Positions 7,624 through 15,962 are shown, counted from the stretch's first letter. The stretch is 24,827 nucleotides of DNA from an uncultured Eubacteriaceae bacterium (GCA_947625585.1 CANQOZ010000005.1:1-24827), one strand, 5' to 3'. Notes: generated by a model from the sequence alone, not told the origin. Made by a program: numbers and translations.

Positions 7624-9528
7624 TTATTCTAAATTTCCTTTAACAGCATTACTACCCTGTGATAAGTCAGCTCCAGTAACATCAATATATCTTTGATCAA
7701 TTTCTATTGGTTTAAATGGTTTTCCACCACCATCATAGAACTTGTTAAAAAATTCAATGTATTGCAGACGACTATCGTGGACATAAGCTGATAACATACT
7801 AAGAACTATATTAAAGATGTGACCTACTAAGAATATTATTGCGGCAAAAATATAACCGATAAAGTTAAAAGCAACCATACCAGCTAGCATGTTCATAACC
7901 ATACCAACAACACTTGTTGCTAAACCTAAAGCTAAAATTCTTGAATAAGAAAGAATATCACTTAAATAATCGGTAATACCGTATAAACCAAGTAGACCGC
8001 CACCAATCTTACCTAAAATAGTTGGTTTGTCTCTTCCTGCTGTGAATAAAATAATGAGAGCACCTACTGCAACGAAAATTATTCCGATTATTCTAGTGCT
8101 TTCTAGAAATAATAATCCACAGCCAATAATTAATATCATCCAACTTAATTCATCATATACCCCATCCATGAAATGGCCTTCTCTATAATCGATTACCATT
8201 TTTAAGATCATTCCACTAAATAATTGGAGAACACCGATTATAAGTGAAAAGATTAGCATATAAATTGGAGCTTCTAATGGATTAAAGAGAATCGGATGGT
8301 ACGTCTCACCAAAATAGGAGCCGAATAAAATACCCCAGAAAATCGTGGTATAGCCGGAATAGTAAAGAACATTAACTAATTTTCCAAACTCACCTTGGGG
8401 TTTCTTAAATTTTCTAAACAGGAATAAAGCAATTACCATACAGGCTCCATAACCAGCATCTCCCATCATCATTCCATAAATAAACCAATACCATGGTCCA
8501 GCTACAGGAGCAGGATCAAGTGAATTAAATTTTGGAAGCGAAAATGCATCAGTTATCGTTTCAAATTGAGCCAAAAAGTAATTATTTTTAGTTACTGTTG
8601 GTGGAATTTCTCCCTCTTCAGGATCAGTAAGTTCTAAATCGTAAACATCAGTTACAGCTTCAATATCCTTTTTAAATTCCCTTGTTCTATCCGATCTTAC
8701 CCAACCTTGATAAGTAACAGTTTCAATTGTGGATACAAACGGTGCCTCAAGTCTACGTTTTTTTGATTCTTCCTGTTGAATAAACAACTCAAGTTGTTCT
8801 CTCTCAGAACCATATTCATTGAGTTTACTTGTACACTGTTTTATTTGCTCCCTTTCTTTTTTAATTTCATCATTATTACGACGAATAATTTTTAAGGGAT
8901 CTTCACTAGTTTGGGGAACTTTTGTTTCAGAAAAACCGAGTTCTTTAATATGATTAAGATATTCCTCATAACCTTTCATATATAGGAAAACGACACAGGC
9001 AATACCTTCAGGAACAGTTTCTAAAACCTGAATATCTTGACCGTTTTCTTGTAAGTAACTGATTATTTCATCTTTAGTTTCAGGTTGTAAGAATCCTGGT
9101 TGAATAAATACGGATTTTGAACTGTGCAACTGATCGAGAGGAATATCTATTCCTAACCATGGTCTAAGCGAAGCATTTTCAGATTCTAAATTGGAAATAG
9201 TGGAATTATGACTCTGTATTTCAGAATTAACTTCTTCTATAGCTTTTAATAAATCTAATCCACGATCACTATCCTGTGAAAAATCGGAGTAAGATACACT
9301 TGGTTTATTTTCAAAAAAACCTGGCTTTTTAGAATAGTTATTCAAGAGCCTAAGCATTGCTTCGCTATTTTGAGTTTCAATTTTAGCCAATTCGGTTCCG
9401 GATTCCGTACTGGCATCTTCATCGGGCTCAATAAACATAATATGAGCTCCCTTTTGTAATGATTTTAAAACTTCACTTTGTTCATTTTTTAAAAATGTCA
9501 AAGTGGCCTTCTTCATAGGTACTATCAT
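7624..9528 (-). CDS. ntpI: V-type ATPase subunit I (membrane stator, a-subunit)
   Basis: 634 residues. The N-terminal half (about 1-340) is cytoplasmic, with coiled-coil segments (about 85-120 and 215-260) that anchor the peripheral stalks. The C-terminal half has seven or eight membrane helices starting at GPWYWFIYGMMMGDAGYG. The helix facing the rotor contains DILSYSRILALGLA with the essential Arg at about R530, and a second conserved Arg sits in YVHDSRLQYIEFFNKFY at about R587; in E. hirae two such arginines face the rotor glutamate. The first ATG overlaps the ntpF stop (TAATG); an alternative ATG is four codons in. Size and blocks are normal. Confidence 0.96.
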   Translation of the reverse strand: MIVPMKKATLTFLKNEQSEVLKSLQKGAHIMFIEPDEDASTESGTELAKIETQNSEAMLRLLNNYSKKPGFFENKPSVSYSDFSQDSDRGLDLLKAIEEVNSEIQSHNSTISNLESENASLRPWLGIDIPLDQLHSSKSVFIQPGFLQPETKDEIISYLQENGQDIQVLETVPEGIACVVFLYMKGYEEYLNHIKELGFSETKVPQTSEDPLKIIRRNNDEIKKEREQIKQCTSKLNEYGSEREQLELFIQQEESKKRRLEAPFVSTIETVTYQGWVRSDRTREFKKDIEAVTDVYDLELTDPEEGEIPPTVTKNNYFLAQFETITDAFSLPKFNSLDPAPVAGPWYWFIYGMMMGDAGYGACMVIALFLFRKFKKPQGEFGKLVNVLYYSGYTTIFWGILFGSYFGETYHPILFNPLEAPIYMLIFSLIIGVLQLFSGMILKMVIDYREGHFMDGVYDELSWMILIIGCGLLFLESTRIIGIIFVAVGALIILFTAGRDKPTILGKIGGGLLGLYGITDYLSDILSYSRILALGLATSVVGMVMNMLAGMVAFNFIGYIFAAIIFLVGHIFNIVLSMLSAYVHDSRLQYIEFFNKFYDGGGKPFKPIEIDQRYIDVTGADLSQGSNAVKGNLE

Positions 9529-9833
9529 TATTTCAAAATTTGTTGAACTATATAATCAGTTGCTTTATTTAAATTCTTTCTAGCAGCTATGGCTATACTG
9601 CTATTTTCATCTTTTTTATTATCTAAGTATTCTTTATACTTTTGGTTAATTGACTCTTCTATTTCAGAAAGTTTTTGTTCATTTTCTGATTTTACTTGAG
9701 TGATCTTTTCCTCTGAGTCAGAACGTGCACGGTTTTGAGCTTTTGAAATAATATTCCTAGCTTCTTCTTTGGCTTTATTTCTTATTTCTTCAGCTTGATC
9801 TTCCGCTTTATTAATTGAATCTAAAATTGACAT
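9528..9833 (-). CDS. ntpF: V-type ATPase peripheral-stalk subunit (NtpF, H/G-like)
   Basis: 101 residues, nearly all predicted coiled coil: ILDSINKAEDQAEEIRNKAK at the N-terminus, then Ala/Glu/Lys/Arg-rich heptads to about 70. In this family the protein pairs with NtpE to form the peripheral stalk that holds the head against rotation. Sequence alone is weakly diagnostic; the position as first gene of the F-I-K-E-C-G-A-B-D order makes the assignment secure. AAGGAA precedes the ATG, only nine bases after the stop of the GH3 gene, so both are probably on one transcript. Confidence 0.88.
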   Translation of the reverse strand: MSILDSINKAEDQAEEIRNKAKEEARNIISKAQNRARSDSEEKITQVKSENEQKLSEIEESINQKYKEYLDNKKDENSSIAIAARKNLNKATDYIVQQILK

Positions 9834-9842
9834 TTTATTCCT

Positions 9843-11027
9843 TTATATTAACCCTAAGTCATATTTCCAGCTGAGTACATGAGTAACAGCATCCCGTAAT
9901 CTCTCTTGTGAGATTGTACCATTATTAACTGCATCTCTAACTAATTGGATCTGGTCTTGATAGGTTGAAGAGATAATCATATCTGTGCCAGCATTAATTG
10001 TTATTACAGCTGCCTGGTTTTTATCGGTGAAACTAGTCAAACCCTTCATATCAAAATCATCTGTCATAATAACTCCATTAAAATTTAAATCTCTTCGGAG
10101 TAATTCATGAACAGCAGGAGATAATGAAGCCGGTTGAGTTGGGTCAATAGCTTCGTAAATATTATGAGAGACTAAAACACCGCCTGCTCCAGCCTGAATT
10201 CCAGCTTCAAATGGAATTAAATCCACTGACTGAATTGTATTTAAGTCTTCTTTATCAACAATTAAATTATTATGACTGTCTCCATTTTCACCATATCCAG
10301 GAAAGTGTTTTAAGGTGGATCCAATTTGCTGTAGGTTTGATTGAGTAACAACAATCCTTACATATTCAGCTGTTGTATTTGCAGCATCGACTAAAGGAGT
10401 TTCTGCTGGTAACATTAATGTTCGACTGTACATGTAAGAAGAAGGATTAACTGCAACGTCAGCAACTGGTCCTAGGTTAACATTTATACCCAAAGATTTG
10501 AGAATTGCATCCTTTCGATCAGTTTCTGAACTAATTAATTGCATTCCACCAGCACTATATATTTGAGATATGCTCGGAAATCCTTCCGGAACAATTTTTG
10601 AAACTCGAGTAACTATCCCTCCTTCTTCATCAGAAGCGATAATCATAGGAATTCCTGCATTAGCTTGCCAAGTTGCTACCTTTTGCTTAAAAGTTTCAGA
10701 ATTTTCATCTTTAACATCCTGATCAAAAATAACAAAGCCACCTAAGTTATAATTCTGGATATCTTCAATCTGATTAACTTCAGGTACTTTAGCTAAAAAG
10801 ATTTGCCCAATTTTTTGGTCTAAATTCATTCCACTAAGTACTTCGTTAATTCGATTTGTTTTGTTTATTTCTTGAACAGTCATTTCATCAAATTCTTTTG
10901 GTTTTTCATAATTTTGAGGATCCGATGTATTGTTCAAAAAATATAACGAACCAATACTCAGTCCTAAAATGACAATCAATGTCCAAGTCAAATAAAAATA
11001 CTTATAGAGACTCAAAATAAAACTCAC
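9843..11027 (-). CDS. nagZ: Membrane-anchored GH3 beta-N-acetylhexosaminidase (NagZ-like)
   Basis: 394 residues. An N-terminal hydrophobic helix (about 12-31) without a lipobox or clear cleavage site suggests an anchored extracytoplasmic enzyme. The GH3 barrel contains DEEGGIVTRV (133-142, substrate-binding block), KHFPGYGENGDSH (240-252, with the NagZ Asp-Ser-His acid/base loop) and GVIMTDDFDM (318-327), where D323 is the expected nucleophile. Such enzymes remove N-acetylglucosamine from peptidoglycan fragments. It leads the ntp operon, nine bases before ntpF. Start: GTG at 11025-11027 has no good Shine-Dalgarno; a TTG four codons later is preceded by AAAGTGAG and may be used instead. An in-frame stop just upstream limits the choice. 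No GH3 defect is seen; the precise substrate is inferred. Confidence 0.87.
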   Translation of the reverse strand: MSFILSLYKYFYLTWTLIVILGLSIGSLYFLNNTSDPQNYEKPKEFDEMTVQEINKTNRINEVLSGMNLDQKIGQIFLAKVPEVNQIEDIQNYNLGGFVIFDQDVKDENSETFKQKVATWQANAGIPMIIASDEEGGIVTRVSKIVPEGFPSISQIYSAGGMQLISSETDRKDAILKSLGINVNLGPVADVAVNPSSYMYSRTLMLPAETPLVDAANTTAEYVRIVVTQSNLQQIGSTLKHFPGYGENGDSHNNLIVDKEDLNTIQSVDLIPFEAGIQAGAGGVLVSHNIYEAIDPTQPASLSPAVHELLRRDLNFNGVIMTDDFDMKGLTSFTDKNQAAVITINAGTDMIISSTYQDQIQLVRDAVNNGTISQERLRDAVTHVLSWKYDLGLI

Positions 11028-11050
11028 TTTAACGTAATATCAACATTTCT

Positions 11051-11059
11051 ATTTTAACA
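11051..11059 (-). promoter_or_regulatory. Candidate extended -10 promoter for nagZ-ntp
   Basis: On the minus strand TGTTAAAAT matches an extended -10 (TGn plus TAAAAT), about 24 bases before the GTG start. No convincing -35 is found at 16-18 bases upstream. It is the best candidate for the 11-gene-long nagZ-ntp transcript in the 177-base gap, which otherwise holds only the yolD terminator structure. Confidence 0.33.
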
Positions 11060-11130
11060 AAAATTTCCTAAACATTTATAAACTCAAATATAGAAATAGT
11101 AAATATAAAAGATTTAGGAATTACAAATAC

Positions 11131-11164
11131 AAAAGACCCTCAACCAGAAGGTATTCGGGTCTTT
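11131..11164 (-). terminator. Probable terminator of the uvrX-yolD transcript
   Basis: On the minus strand arm AAAGACCC pairs with GGGTCTTT around 17 bases, inside which ACC/GGT can pair across TTCT. The tail is TTTTGTATTTG, only moderately U-rich. It lies 40 bases beyond the yolD stop. Upstream of it, GGGCAA/TTGCCC (11169-11174 with 11210-11215) could form another stem around the perfect 12-base palindrome AAATAGCTATTT (11189-11200). Confidence 0.6.
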
Positions 11165-11204
11165 AAGTGGGCAATTGGTTTAATTGTGAAATAGCTATTT
11201 AATT

Positions 11205-11540
11205 TTAAGTTGCCCTAATTTCATTTATACTATTAATTGGAATTTTCATATTAGCAATTGTTACTGTCTTATTAAGAGGATCAAATTCCTTAAATTCACC
11301 AGTAACAACCGTTTCATCCTGATCATAAAAGGTTACTTCTAGAACAATGTTTTTTGTATTGTTTAATTGTCTAAATATTCTCTTTAATTCATTAACCTTT
11401 TGTTTATAATGATCATTTTCTAATTTTTTATAATAATTCTTATTTTTTTCTTCTATTGCAACTTCCAGTTCCGTTAAGGCAGTAAAAGGTAAAAATTGTT
11501 TAGCTCGATGTTCAATTGACATTTTTTCTCTTTTAGGCAC
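11205..11540 (-). CDS. yolD: YolD-like protein
   Basis: 111 residues. It begins with the YolD-family pattern of a basic start followed by MSIEHRAKQFLPFTALTELE, and ends with a small beta domain (VTFYDQDETVVTGEFKEFD and IPINSINEIRA). YolD-like proteins are regularly encoded beside UvrX/YqjW-type Y-family polymerases in Bacillota and have been compared to UmuD-type partners; their biochemistry is not settled. The start is GTG, with AGGAGGT ten bases upstream, and overlaps the polymerase stop by eight bases; an in-frame ATG six codons later is less well spaced. Co-expression with the polymerase is very likely. Confidence 0.85.
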   Translation of the reverse strand: MPKREKMSIEHRAKQFLPFTALTELEVAIEEKNKNYYKKLENDHYKQKVNELKRIFRQLNNTKNIVLEVTFYDQDETVVTGEFKEFDPLNKTVTIANMKIPINSINEIRAT

Positions 11541-12807
11541 CTTTTTTATGACCTCCTATTTGGTTATGTCGTTCAACTGAAGTGGCACTGTCGAGTAAAT
11601 CTAAACCTCGTAAAACAGAATTATTTCCAAAACGTTCTTTTAGATTTAAAACAGCCTTTTCTAATTTATTCTTTTCATTATGATCTTCTACTTGATCAAA
11701 GAAATTTAACTGTTTTATAGTTTGTAGTTGGATATTATTAAAAGAAATTGTTACTTTACGGATTAATCCATCTGGATTCACTAGGTGTCTAAACTTTTCT
11801 ATGATTGGTTCAACTATTAAAGAAAAGTCATTTGTATATCGGTGATAGTTAACACTAAAATGAAACTTTCTAGGATCACTATCTTTTGAATAGCGAATGG
11901 ATACTGTTGATGAACTAGTTTCTGAATTCTCTTTTAATAACTTTAGACATAGTTCATATGTCATCTCACGGATTATAATCTCAGTTTCATCTACTCCGTA
12001 ATCTCTCATTAGAACTTGTCCATTGCTATAGGAATTTGTTTTTGGTTTAAATCTTTTTACTTCTTTTAGTGTAACGGGTTCCCTGCCATAGGAATGATCA
12101 ATTAATAATTCAGCATCAATTCCAAATGTGTCGAAAAGCAAATCATTATTTGCACCGGCAAGGTCACCCATAGTGTATATTCCTAAATTGTTTAGGCGGT
12201 TACAAATACCTTTTCCGATACGCCAAAAATCAGTGAGTGGTTTATGATTCCATAATTCTTTTTTAAATTTTTCTTCATCTAAAAAAGCAATAAAATCCTC
12301 TGAATGTTTAGCTAAAATATCAAGTGCTATTTTAGCTAAGTAGAGATTTGTACCAATACCACAGGTTGCCACTACTCCAAATTTTTCCCTGATTTTTCCC
12401 GTCAGGAATCGGGCTAGTTCTTTTGGGGTCTTATTATAGAACTTTAGGTAAGAAGTTAAATCTATAAAAACTTCATCAACAGAATAAACAAAAATGTCAT
12501 CTATACTAAAATATTCGAGATAAAACTCATAAATATCAGCTGAATATTCAATATACTTTTGCATTCGTGGTTCAGCCATAATATAGTCAACGTTTTCCGG
12601 GATTTCAAAAACACGACATCGGTTCTTAATTCCTAATTCCTTCAATGATGGAGAAACTGCTAAACAGATTGTCTTGTCAGAACGTTCTGGATCAGCAACA
12701 ACCAAATTTGTTGTCATTGGATCGAGTCCACGTTCAACACATTCTACTGAGGCATAAAAGGATTTTAGATCGATACAGCAATAATAACGTTGTTCCATAT
12801 TTACCAC
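11533..12807 (-). CDS. uvrX: Y-family translesion DNA polymerase, UvrX/YqjW type
   Basis: 424 residues. The palm catalytic carboxylates are in place: D13 in CIDLKSFYASVE and D111-E112 in SVDEVFIDL. The helix-hairpin-helix region is at about 195-215 (RIGKGICNRLNNLGIYTMGDLA), followed by a little-finger domain. The C-terminus ATSVERHNQIGGHKKGA is the conserved tail of the UvrX/YqjW (ImpB/MucB/SamB) family, not of DinB proper. It copies past damaged bases in error-prone repair. Start: GTG at 12805-12807 has no clear Shine-Dalgarno; ATG three codons in (12796-12798) fits the usual N-terminus better. No GAAC-N4-GTTC LexA box was found in the 186 bases upstream, which is unexpected if it is SOS-induced. 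It overlaps yolD. Confidence 0.92.
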   Translation of the reverse strand: MVNMEQRYYCCIDLKSFYASVECVERGLDPMTTNLVVADPERSDKTICLAVSPSLKELGIKNRCRVFEIPENVDYIMAEPRMQKYIEYSADIYEFYLEYFSIDDIFVYSVDEVFIDLTSYLKFYNKTPKELARFLTGKIREKFGVVATCGIGTNLYLAKIALDILAKHSEDFIAFLDEEKFKKELWNHKPLTDFWRIGKGICNRLNNLGIYTMGDLAGANNDLLFDTFGIDAELLIDHSYGREPVTLKEVKRFKPKTNSYSNGQVLMRDYGVDETEIIIREMTYELCLKLLKENSETSSSTVSIRYSKDSDPRKFHFSVNYHRYTNDFSLIVEPIIEKFRHLVNPDGLIRKVTISFNNIQLQTIKQLNFFDQVEDHNEKNKLEKAVLNLKERFGNNSVLRGLDLLDSATSVERHNQIGGHKKGA

Positions 12808-12882
12808 ACTTTAATTAATTCAACTTCTACGAGTTTTAGATCATTATTCTAGTTATAACAATTTCTTCTATTCCTTTAATTA

Positions 12883-12915
12883 AATTATATTTTAGTTAGC
12901 TCCTAAAATATAATT
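12883..12915. repeat. Perfect 13-base inverted repeat between the cyclo-ligase and uvrX
   Basis: Left arm AATTATATTTTAG (12883-12895) and right arm CTAAAATATAATT (12903-12915) are exact complements around a seven-base spacer TTAGCTC. It sits about 75 bases upstream of uvrX and 78 beyond the cyclo-ligase stop. It has no clean T-run on either strand, so it could be an operator, a weak terminator or an RNA hairpin in the uvrX leader. Confidence 0.6.
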
Positions 12916-12970
12916 GTAAATTATAACATAACAGAAATAATTATAAAATCATTATTATTAGATTCTAAAT

Positions 12971-13003
12971 CTTAGAATTTTCTTAGAAGTTTCTTAGAGT
13001 AAT
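12971..13003. repeat. Three tandem 11-base repeats (CTTAGA core)
   Basis: CTTAGA recurs at 12971, 12982 and 12993, i.e. at exactly 11-base spacing; two copies are the near-palindrome TTCTTAGAA. The third runs into the stop codon of the cyclo-ligase gene. Immediately to the left, ATTCTAA/TTAGAAT (12962-12968 and 12972-12978) form a seven-base stem with a three-base loop. The single-turn spacing resembles a cluster of protein-binding sites, but no known box is matched. Confidence 0.5.
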
Positions 13004-13566
13004 AATTGGGAATTATTGGTATTCGTTTGGATTAAATAACTAGGAGTTAAAACCATATTAACTGGAATATCCGTTGATTCCGTTGGCAGTATAGGGACTA
13101 ATAATTCATCATAAATTAATCCTACAGAATAAGTTTTATTATTTTTTAAAAATCGGTCATAGAACCCTCCACCATAACCTAACCGATACCCATCTATTGT
13201 ATAAGCTAGTGCTGGCACGACCGTCAAATCTGGAACAAACCCCGTTTTACTCTCTCCTATTGGTTCAGGAATTCCATAAGAACCTTTTTTGAGTTCATTG
13301 AGACTCCCATAATATTGAACTAATTCCATTGTTTTATTAATAGGATTCGTTCTAGGTAAATAAACATTTTTACCTAAATCTAGTGCTCTTTTTATTATTG
13401 GAAAGGTATTAATCTCATCTCTTATAGGCACAGTTATAAATACAGAATTTGATTTCAGAAAAGGAATTGAATTTATAAAATTGTCGATTATTTTTAATTC
13501 TTTGCCATTATCCTTAAGCTGATGTCTTTTTTTTAGATAGAAATTTCTTAAATTTTTTTTATTCAT
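12994..13566 (-). CDS. 5-formyltetrahydrofolate cyclo-ligase
   Basis: 190 residues, normal for 5-FTHF cyclo-ligase (methenyl-THF synthetase), which uses ATP to turn 5-formyl-THF into 5,10-methenyl-THF. The N-terminus has the basic RNFYLKKRHQL segment. PIRDEINT (47-54) matches the substrate-binding block. GYRLGYGGGFYDR (about 125-137) is the diagnostic ATP/folate-binding signature, followed by a YSVGLIYDELLV strand. The Shine-Dalgarno is weak (GAAAGATG). It is transcribed divergently from fhs across 69 bases, and its product feeds the same methenyl-THF pool that FchA and FolD use, so shared regulation is plausible. Confidence 0.92.
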   Translation of the reverse strand: MNKKNLRNFYLKKRHQLKDNGKELKIIDNFINSIPFLKSNSVFITVPIRDEINTFPIIKRALDLGKNVYLPRTNPINKTMELVQYYGSLNELKKGSYGIPEPIGESKTGFVPDLTVVPALAYTIDGYRLGYGGGFYDRFLKNNKTYSVGLIYDELLVPILPTESTDIPVNMVLTPSYLIQTNTNNSQLLL

Positions 13567-13635
13567 TGAACATCTTTCAAGTTAAATTTAAACTATTCAT
13601 TAACTGATTTTAATTATAGAAAAGGAAGACAACAA
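13567..13635. promoter_or_regulatory. Divergent intergenic region (cyclo-ligase / fhs)
   Basis: These 69 bases must hold the 5' regions of both one-carbon transcription units unless the promoters lie inside coding sequence. Neither strand shows a good -35/-10 pair; AT-rich stretches such as TTTTAATTATAG are too close to the fhs Shine-Dalgarno (AAAGGAAG, about ten bases before ATG) to be its -10. No THF-riboswitch-sized leader would fit here. Promoter placement is therefore inferred from orientation only. Confidence 0.4.
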
Positions 13636-15300
13636 ATGTTAAGCGATATTGAAATTGCACAACAGGCTCAACCTGAAAAGATTACTGAAATAGCTAAAAA
13701 AATAGGTCTTTCTGAAAATGACCTAGAACTATATGGAAACTATAAAGCAAAAATAACAAAACCTGTATCTAAGGAAAATAAAGCAAAACTTGTATTAACT
13801 ACTGCTATTAATCCAACTCCAGCCGGTGAAGGAAAGACTACAACAACAATTGGAGTTGCTGATGCTTTAAATAAACTTGGAAAGAATACTATTGTAGCTT
13901 TAAGAGAACCTTCTCTTGGACCTGTTTTTGGTATTAAAGGTGGAGCTGCTGGAGGTGGATATGCTCAAGTTATACCTATGGAAGATATTAATCTCCACTT
14001 TACTGGTGATATTCATGCCTTAACTGCTGCAAATAACCTATTAGCTGCAATCATTGATAACCATATTTATCAAGGAAACGAACTTGGAATTGATCCAAAA
14101 CAAGTTACCTGGAGAAGAGCTGTCGATATGAATGACAGACAACTCCGTAACATTATTGATGGATTAGGTAGAAAAGTTGATGGAGTCTCCCGAGAAGATG
14201 GTTTTGATATCACAGTAGCTTCTGAAGTCATGGCTATTTTATGTCTTGCTGAAGATATCCAGGATTTAAAAGACCGTTTAGGGAAAATAATCATTGGATA
14301 CACCTATGATGGAAAACCAGTAACAGCTGAAGACTTAAATGCTAACGGTGCTATGGCAGTTCTTTTAAAAGATGCTATTAAACCAAATCTAGTACAAACT
14401 CTTGAAGCTAATCCAGCAATTATTCATGGTGGTCCTTTTGCAAATATTGCTCATGGTTGTAATTCAATTGTTGCAACAAATTTAGCTTTAGATTTAGCCG
14501 ATGATTTTGTAATTACAGAAGCTGGTTTTGGAGCAGATTTGGGAGCTGAAAAATTCTTAGATATTAAATGTAGAACAACAGGATTAGAACCTGATGCTGT
14601 TATCTTAGTCGCTACGATTAGAGCTTTAAAATATAACGGTGGAGTTGATAGAAGTGAACTCGAAAAAGAAAATTTAGATGCTCTTGAAAAAGGTATGCCT
14701 AATCTTGAAAAACATATTGAAAATTTAACTCAAACTTATGGATTACCAGTTGTAGTTGCAATTAATAAATTTCCTTCGGATACAGAAGCTGAAATGGAAT
14801 TAATTAAAAAGACTGGAAAAAAATATAATGTTCCTGTTGTAGTTAGTGAAGTTTTTGAAAAAGGTTCAGAAGGTGGCTTAGATTTAGCAAAAAAAGTTAT
14901 TGAACTAACAAAAGAAGGAAAAAGCGACTTCAATTTTGCTTATGAACTTGATCAACCCATTAAGGATAAAATCACTCAGTTAGTTAAAACTGTATATGGT
15001 GGTGGTTCTGTTAATTTTTCCAAAGAAGCTTCTGATTCTATTGCTAAATTAGAAGAACTTGGTTATGGTAACCTTCCTATATGTATCGCAAAAACTCAAT
15101 ATTCCCTATCTGATGACCCCACAAAACTTGGACGTCCAGAAGGATTTGAACTTAATGTAAAAGATGTTACTGTATCAGCAGGAGCTGGTTTTATAGTCGT
15201 TTTAACTGGAGATATTATGAAAATGCCTGGCCTTCCAAAGGTTCCTGCAGCTAATAATATAACTATTGATGAAGAAGGAAAGATTGTAGGTTTATTCTAA
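13636..15300 (+). CDS. fhs: Formate-tetrahydrofolate ligase (10-formyl-THF synthetase)
   Basis: 554 residues, the standard size. It catalyses formate + ATP + THF to 10-formyl-THF, the entry step of the methyl branch of the Wood-Ljungdahl pathway. The P-loop-like PTPAGEGKTTTTIG is at about 60-73, and REPSLGPVFGIKGGAAGGGYAQV follows at about 89-111, both family signatures. The C-terminal block ends with GDIMKMPGLPKVPAA. Shine-Dalgarno AAAGGAAG precedes the ATG. It is the first gene of fhs-fchA-folD-metV-metF; its stop overlaps the fchA start by one base (TAATG). No anomaly is seen. Confidence 0.98.
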   Translation: MLSDIEIAQQAQPEKITEIAKKIGLSENDLELYGNYKAKITKPVSKENKAKLVLTTAINPTPAGEGKTTTTIGVADALNKLGKNTIVALREPSLGPVFGIKGGAAGGGYAQVIPMEDINLHFTGDIHALTAANNLLAAIIDNHIYQGNELGIDPKQVTWRRAVDMNDRQLRNIIDGLGRKVDGVSREDGFDITVASEVMAILCLAEDIQDLKDRLGKIIIGYTYDGKPVTAEDLNANGAMAVLLKDAIKPNLVQTLEANPAIIHGGPFANIAHGCNSIVATNLALDLADDFVITEAGFGADLGAEKFLDIKCRTTGLEPDAVILVATIRALKYNGGVDRSELEKENLDALEKGMPNLEKHIENLTQTYGLPVVVAINKFPSDTEAEMELIKKTGKKYNVPVVVSEVFEKGSEGGLDLAKKVIELTKEGKSDFNFAYELDQPIKDKITQLVKTVYGGGSVNFSKEASDSIAKLEELGYGNLPICIAKTQYSLSDDPTKLGRPEGFELNVKDVTVSAGAGFIVVLTGDIMKMPGLPKVPAANNITIDEEGKIVGLF

Positions 15301-15962
15301 TGGATTACGAGAAATTAGGTTTCAATGAACTTATAAATAGTATATCGTCAATAGAAAGTGCTCCAAGTGGTGGTAGTGTTATTGCAATGGCTGCAAGTGA
15401 AGCTTCTGCACTTGCCACTATGATTGTTAGTTATTCAATCAATAATAAAAAGTTGAAACTTTTTAAAGGCGAGTTTATTAACTTTAAAAAGGATCTAGAA
15501 AAACTAACTGTCAAGTTTACTGGAATGGTAGATGAAGATATTAACAATTTTAAAGAACTAAAAAGTGCCTATTCTTATAAAGTAAACTCTGCTGAAGACC
15601 GTGAAAATAAAGATAAATTATTAAGTGAGGGTTCAATTAAAGCTAATAAAGTCCCTTTAGAAATAATAACTGATTGCTTTAATGTAGTTGAGGTTTTAGA
15701 AAGATTAAAATTGACAGTAAGTGAATCTCTTGCTTGTGATGTAGGTGTATGTGCAAGTTTAATAAAGAGTGCTATAAGTAGTTGCCATATGACAATTATG
15801 AGCAATCTCACTAATATTAAAGATGAAGAATATGTAAATAAATGTTTAGAAACGCTTAATAGAGCTGATTTATATCATTCAAAACTCGATTCAATCGTTA
15901 ATGACATTATTGATACTGAAAGTTCAAAACTGAATATTGAAATAAGTAGAGATGATTCTTAA
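15300..15962 (+). CDS. fchA: Methenyl-THF cyclohydrolase / formimino-THF cyclodeaminase family (FchA)
   Basis: 220 residues, close to the usual 205-215 of this all-helical family. The N-terminal block IESAPSGGSVIAMAASEASALATMI (about 18-42) is the conserved P(A)P-GGGS-type folate-binding segment. In acetogens and purine fermenters this protein hydrolyses 5,10-methenyl-THF to 10-formyl-THF, or the reverse, and some relatives deaminate formimino-THF. Its position between fhs and folD favours the cyclohydrolase role. The ATG overlaps the fhs stop, and the gene end overlaps folD by 11 bases. The neighbouring FolD appears to have lost its own cyclohydrolase residues, which would make this enzyme necessary for that step. 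Confidence 0.9.
   Translation: MDYEKLGFNELINSISSIESAPSGGSVIAMAASEASALATMIVSYSINNKKLKLFKGEFINFKKDLEKLTVKFTGMVDEDINNFKELKSAYSYKVNSAEDRENKDKLLSEGSIKANKVPLEIITDCFNVVEVLERLKLTVSESLACDVGVCASLIKSAISSCHMTIMSNLTNIKDEEYVNKCLETLNRADLYHSKLDSIVNDIIDTESSKLNIEISRDDS

Noticed and set aside
12808..12993. LexA/SOS box upstream of uvrX
   Set aside because: No GAAC-N4-GTTC-like sequence on either strand; the inverted repeat present has a different sequence and spacing.
13567..13635. THF riboswitch or other leader RNA before fhs
   Set aside because: Only 69 bases separate the divergent genes, with no room for or trace of the riboswitch core.
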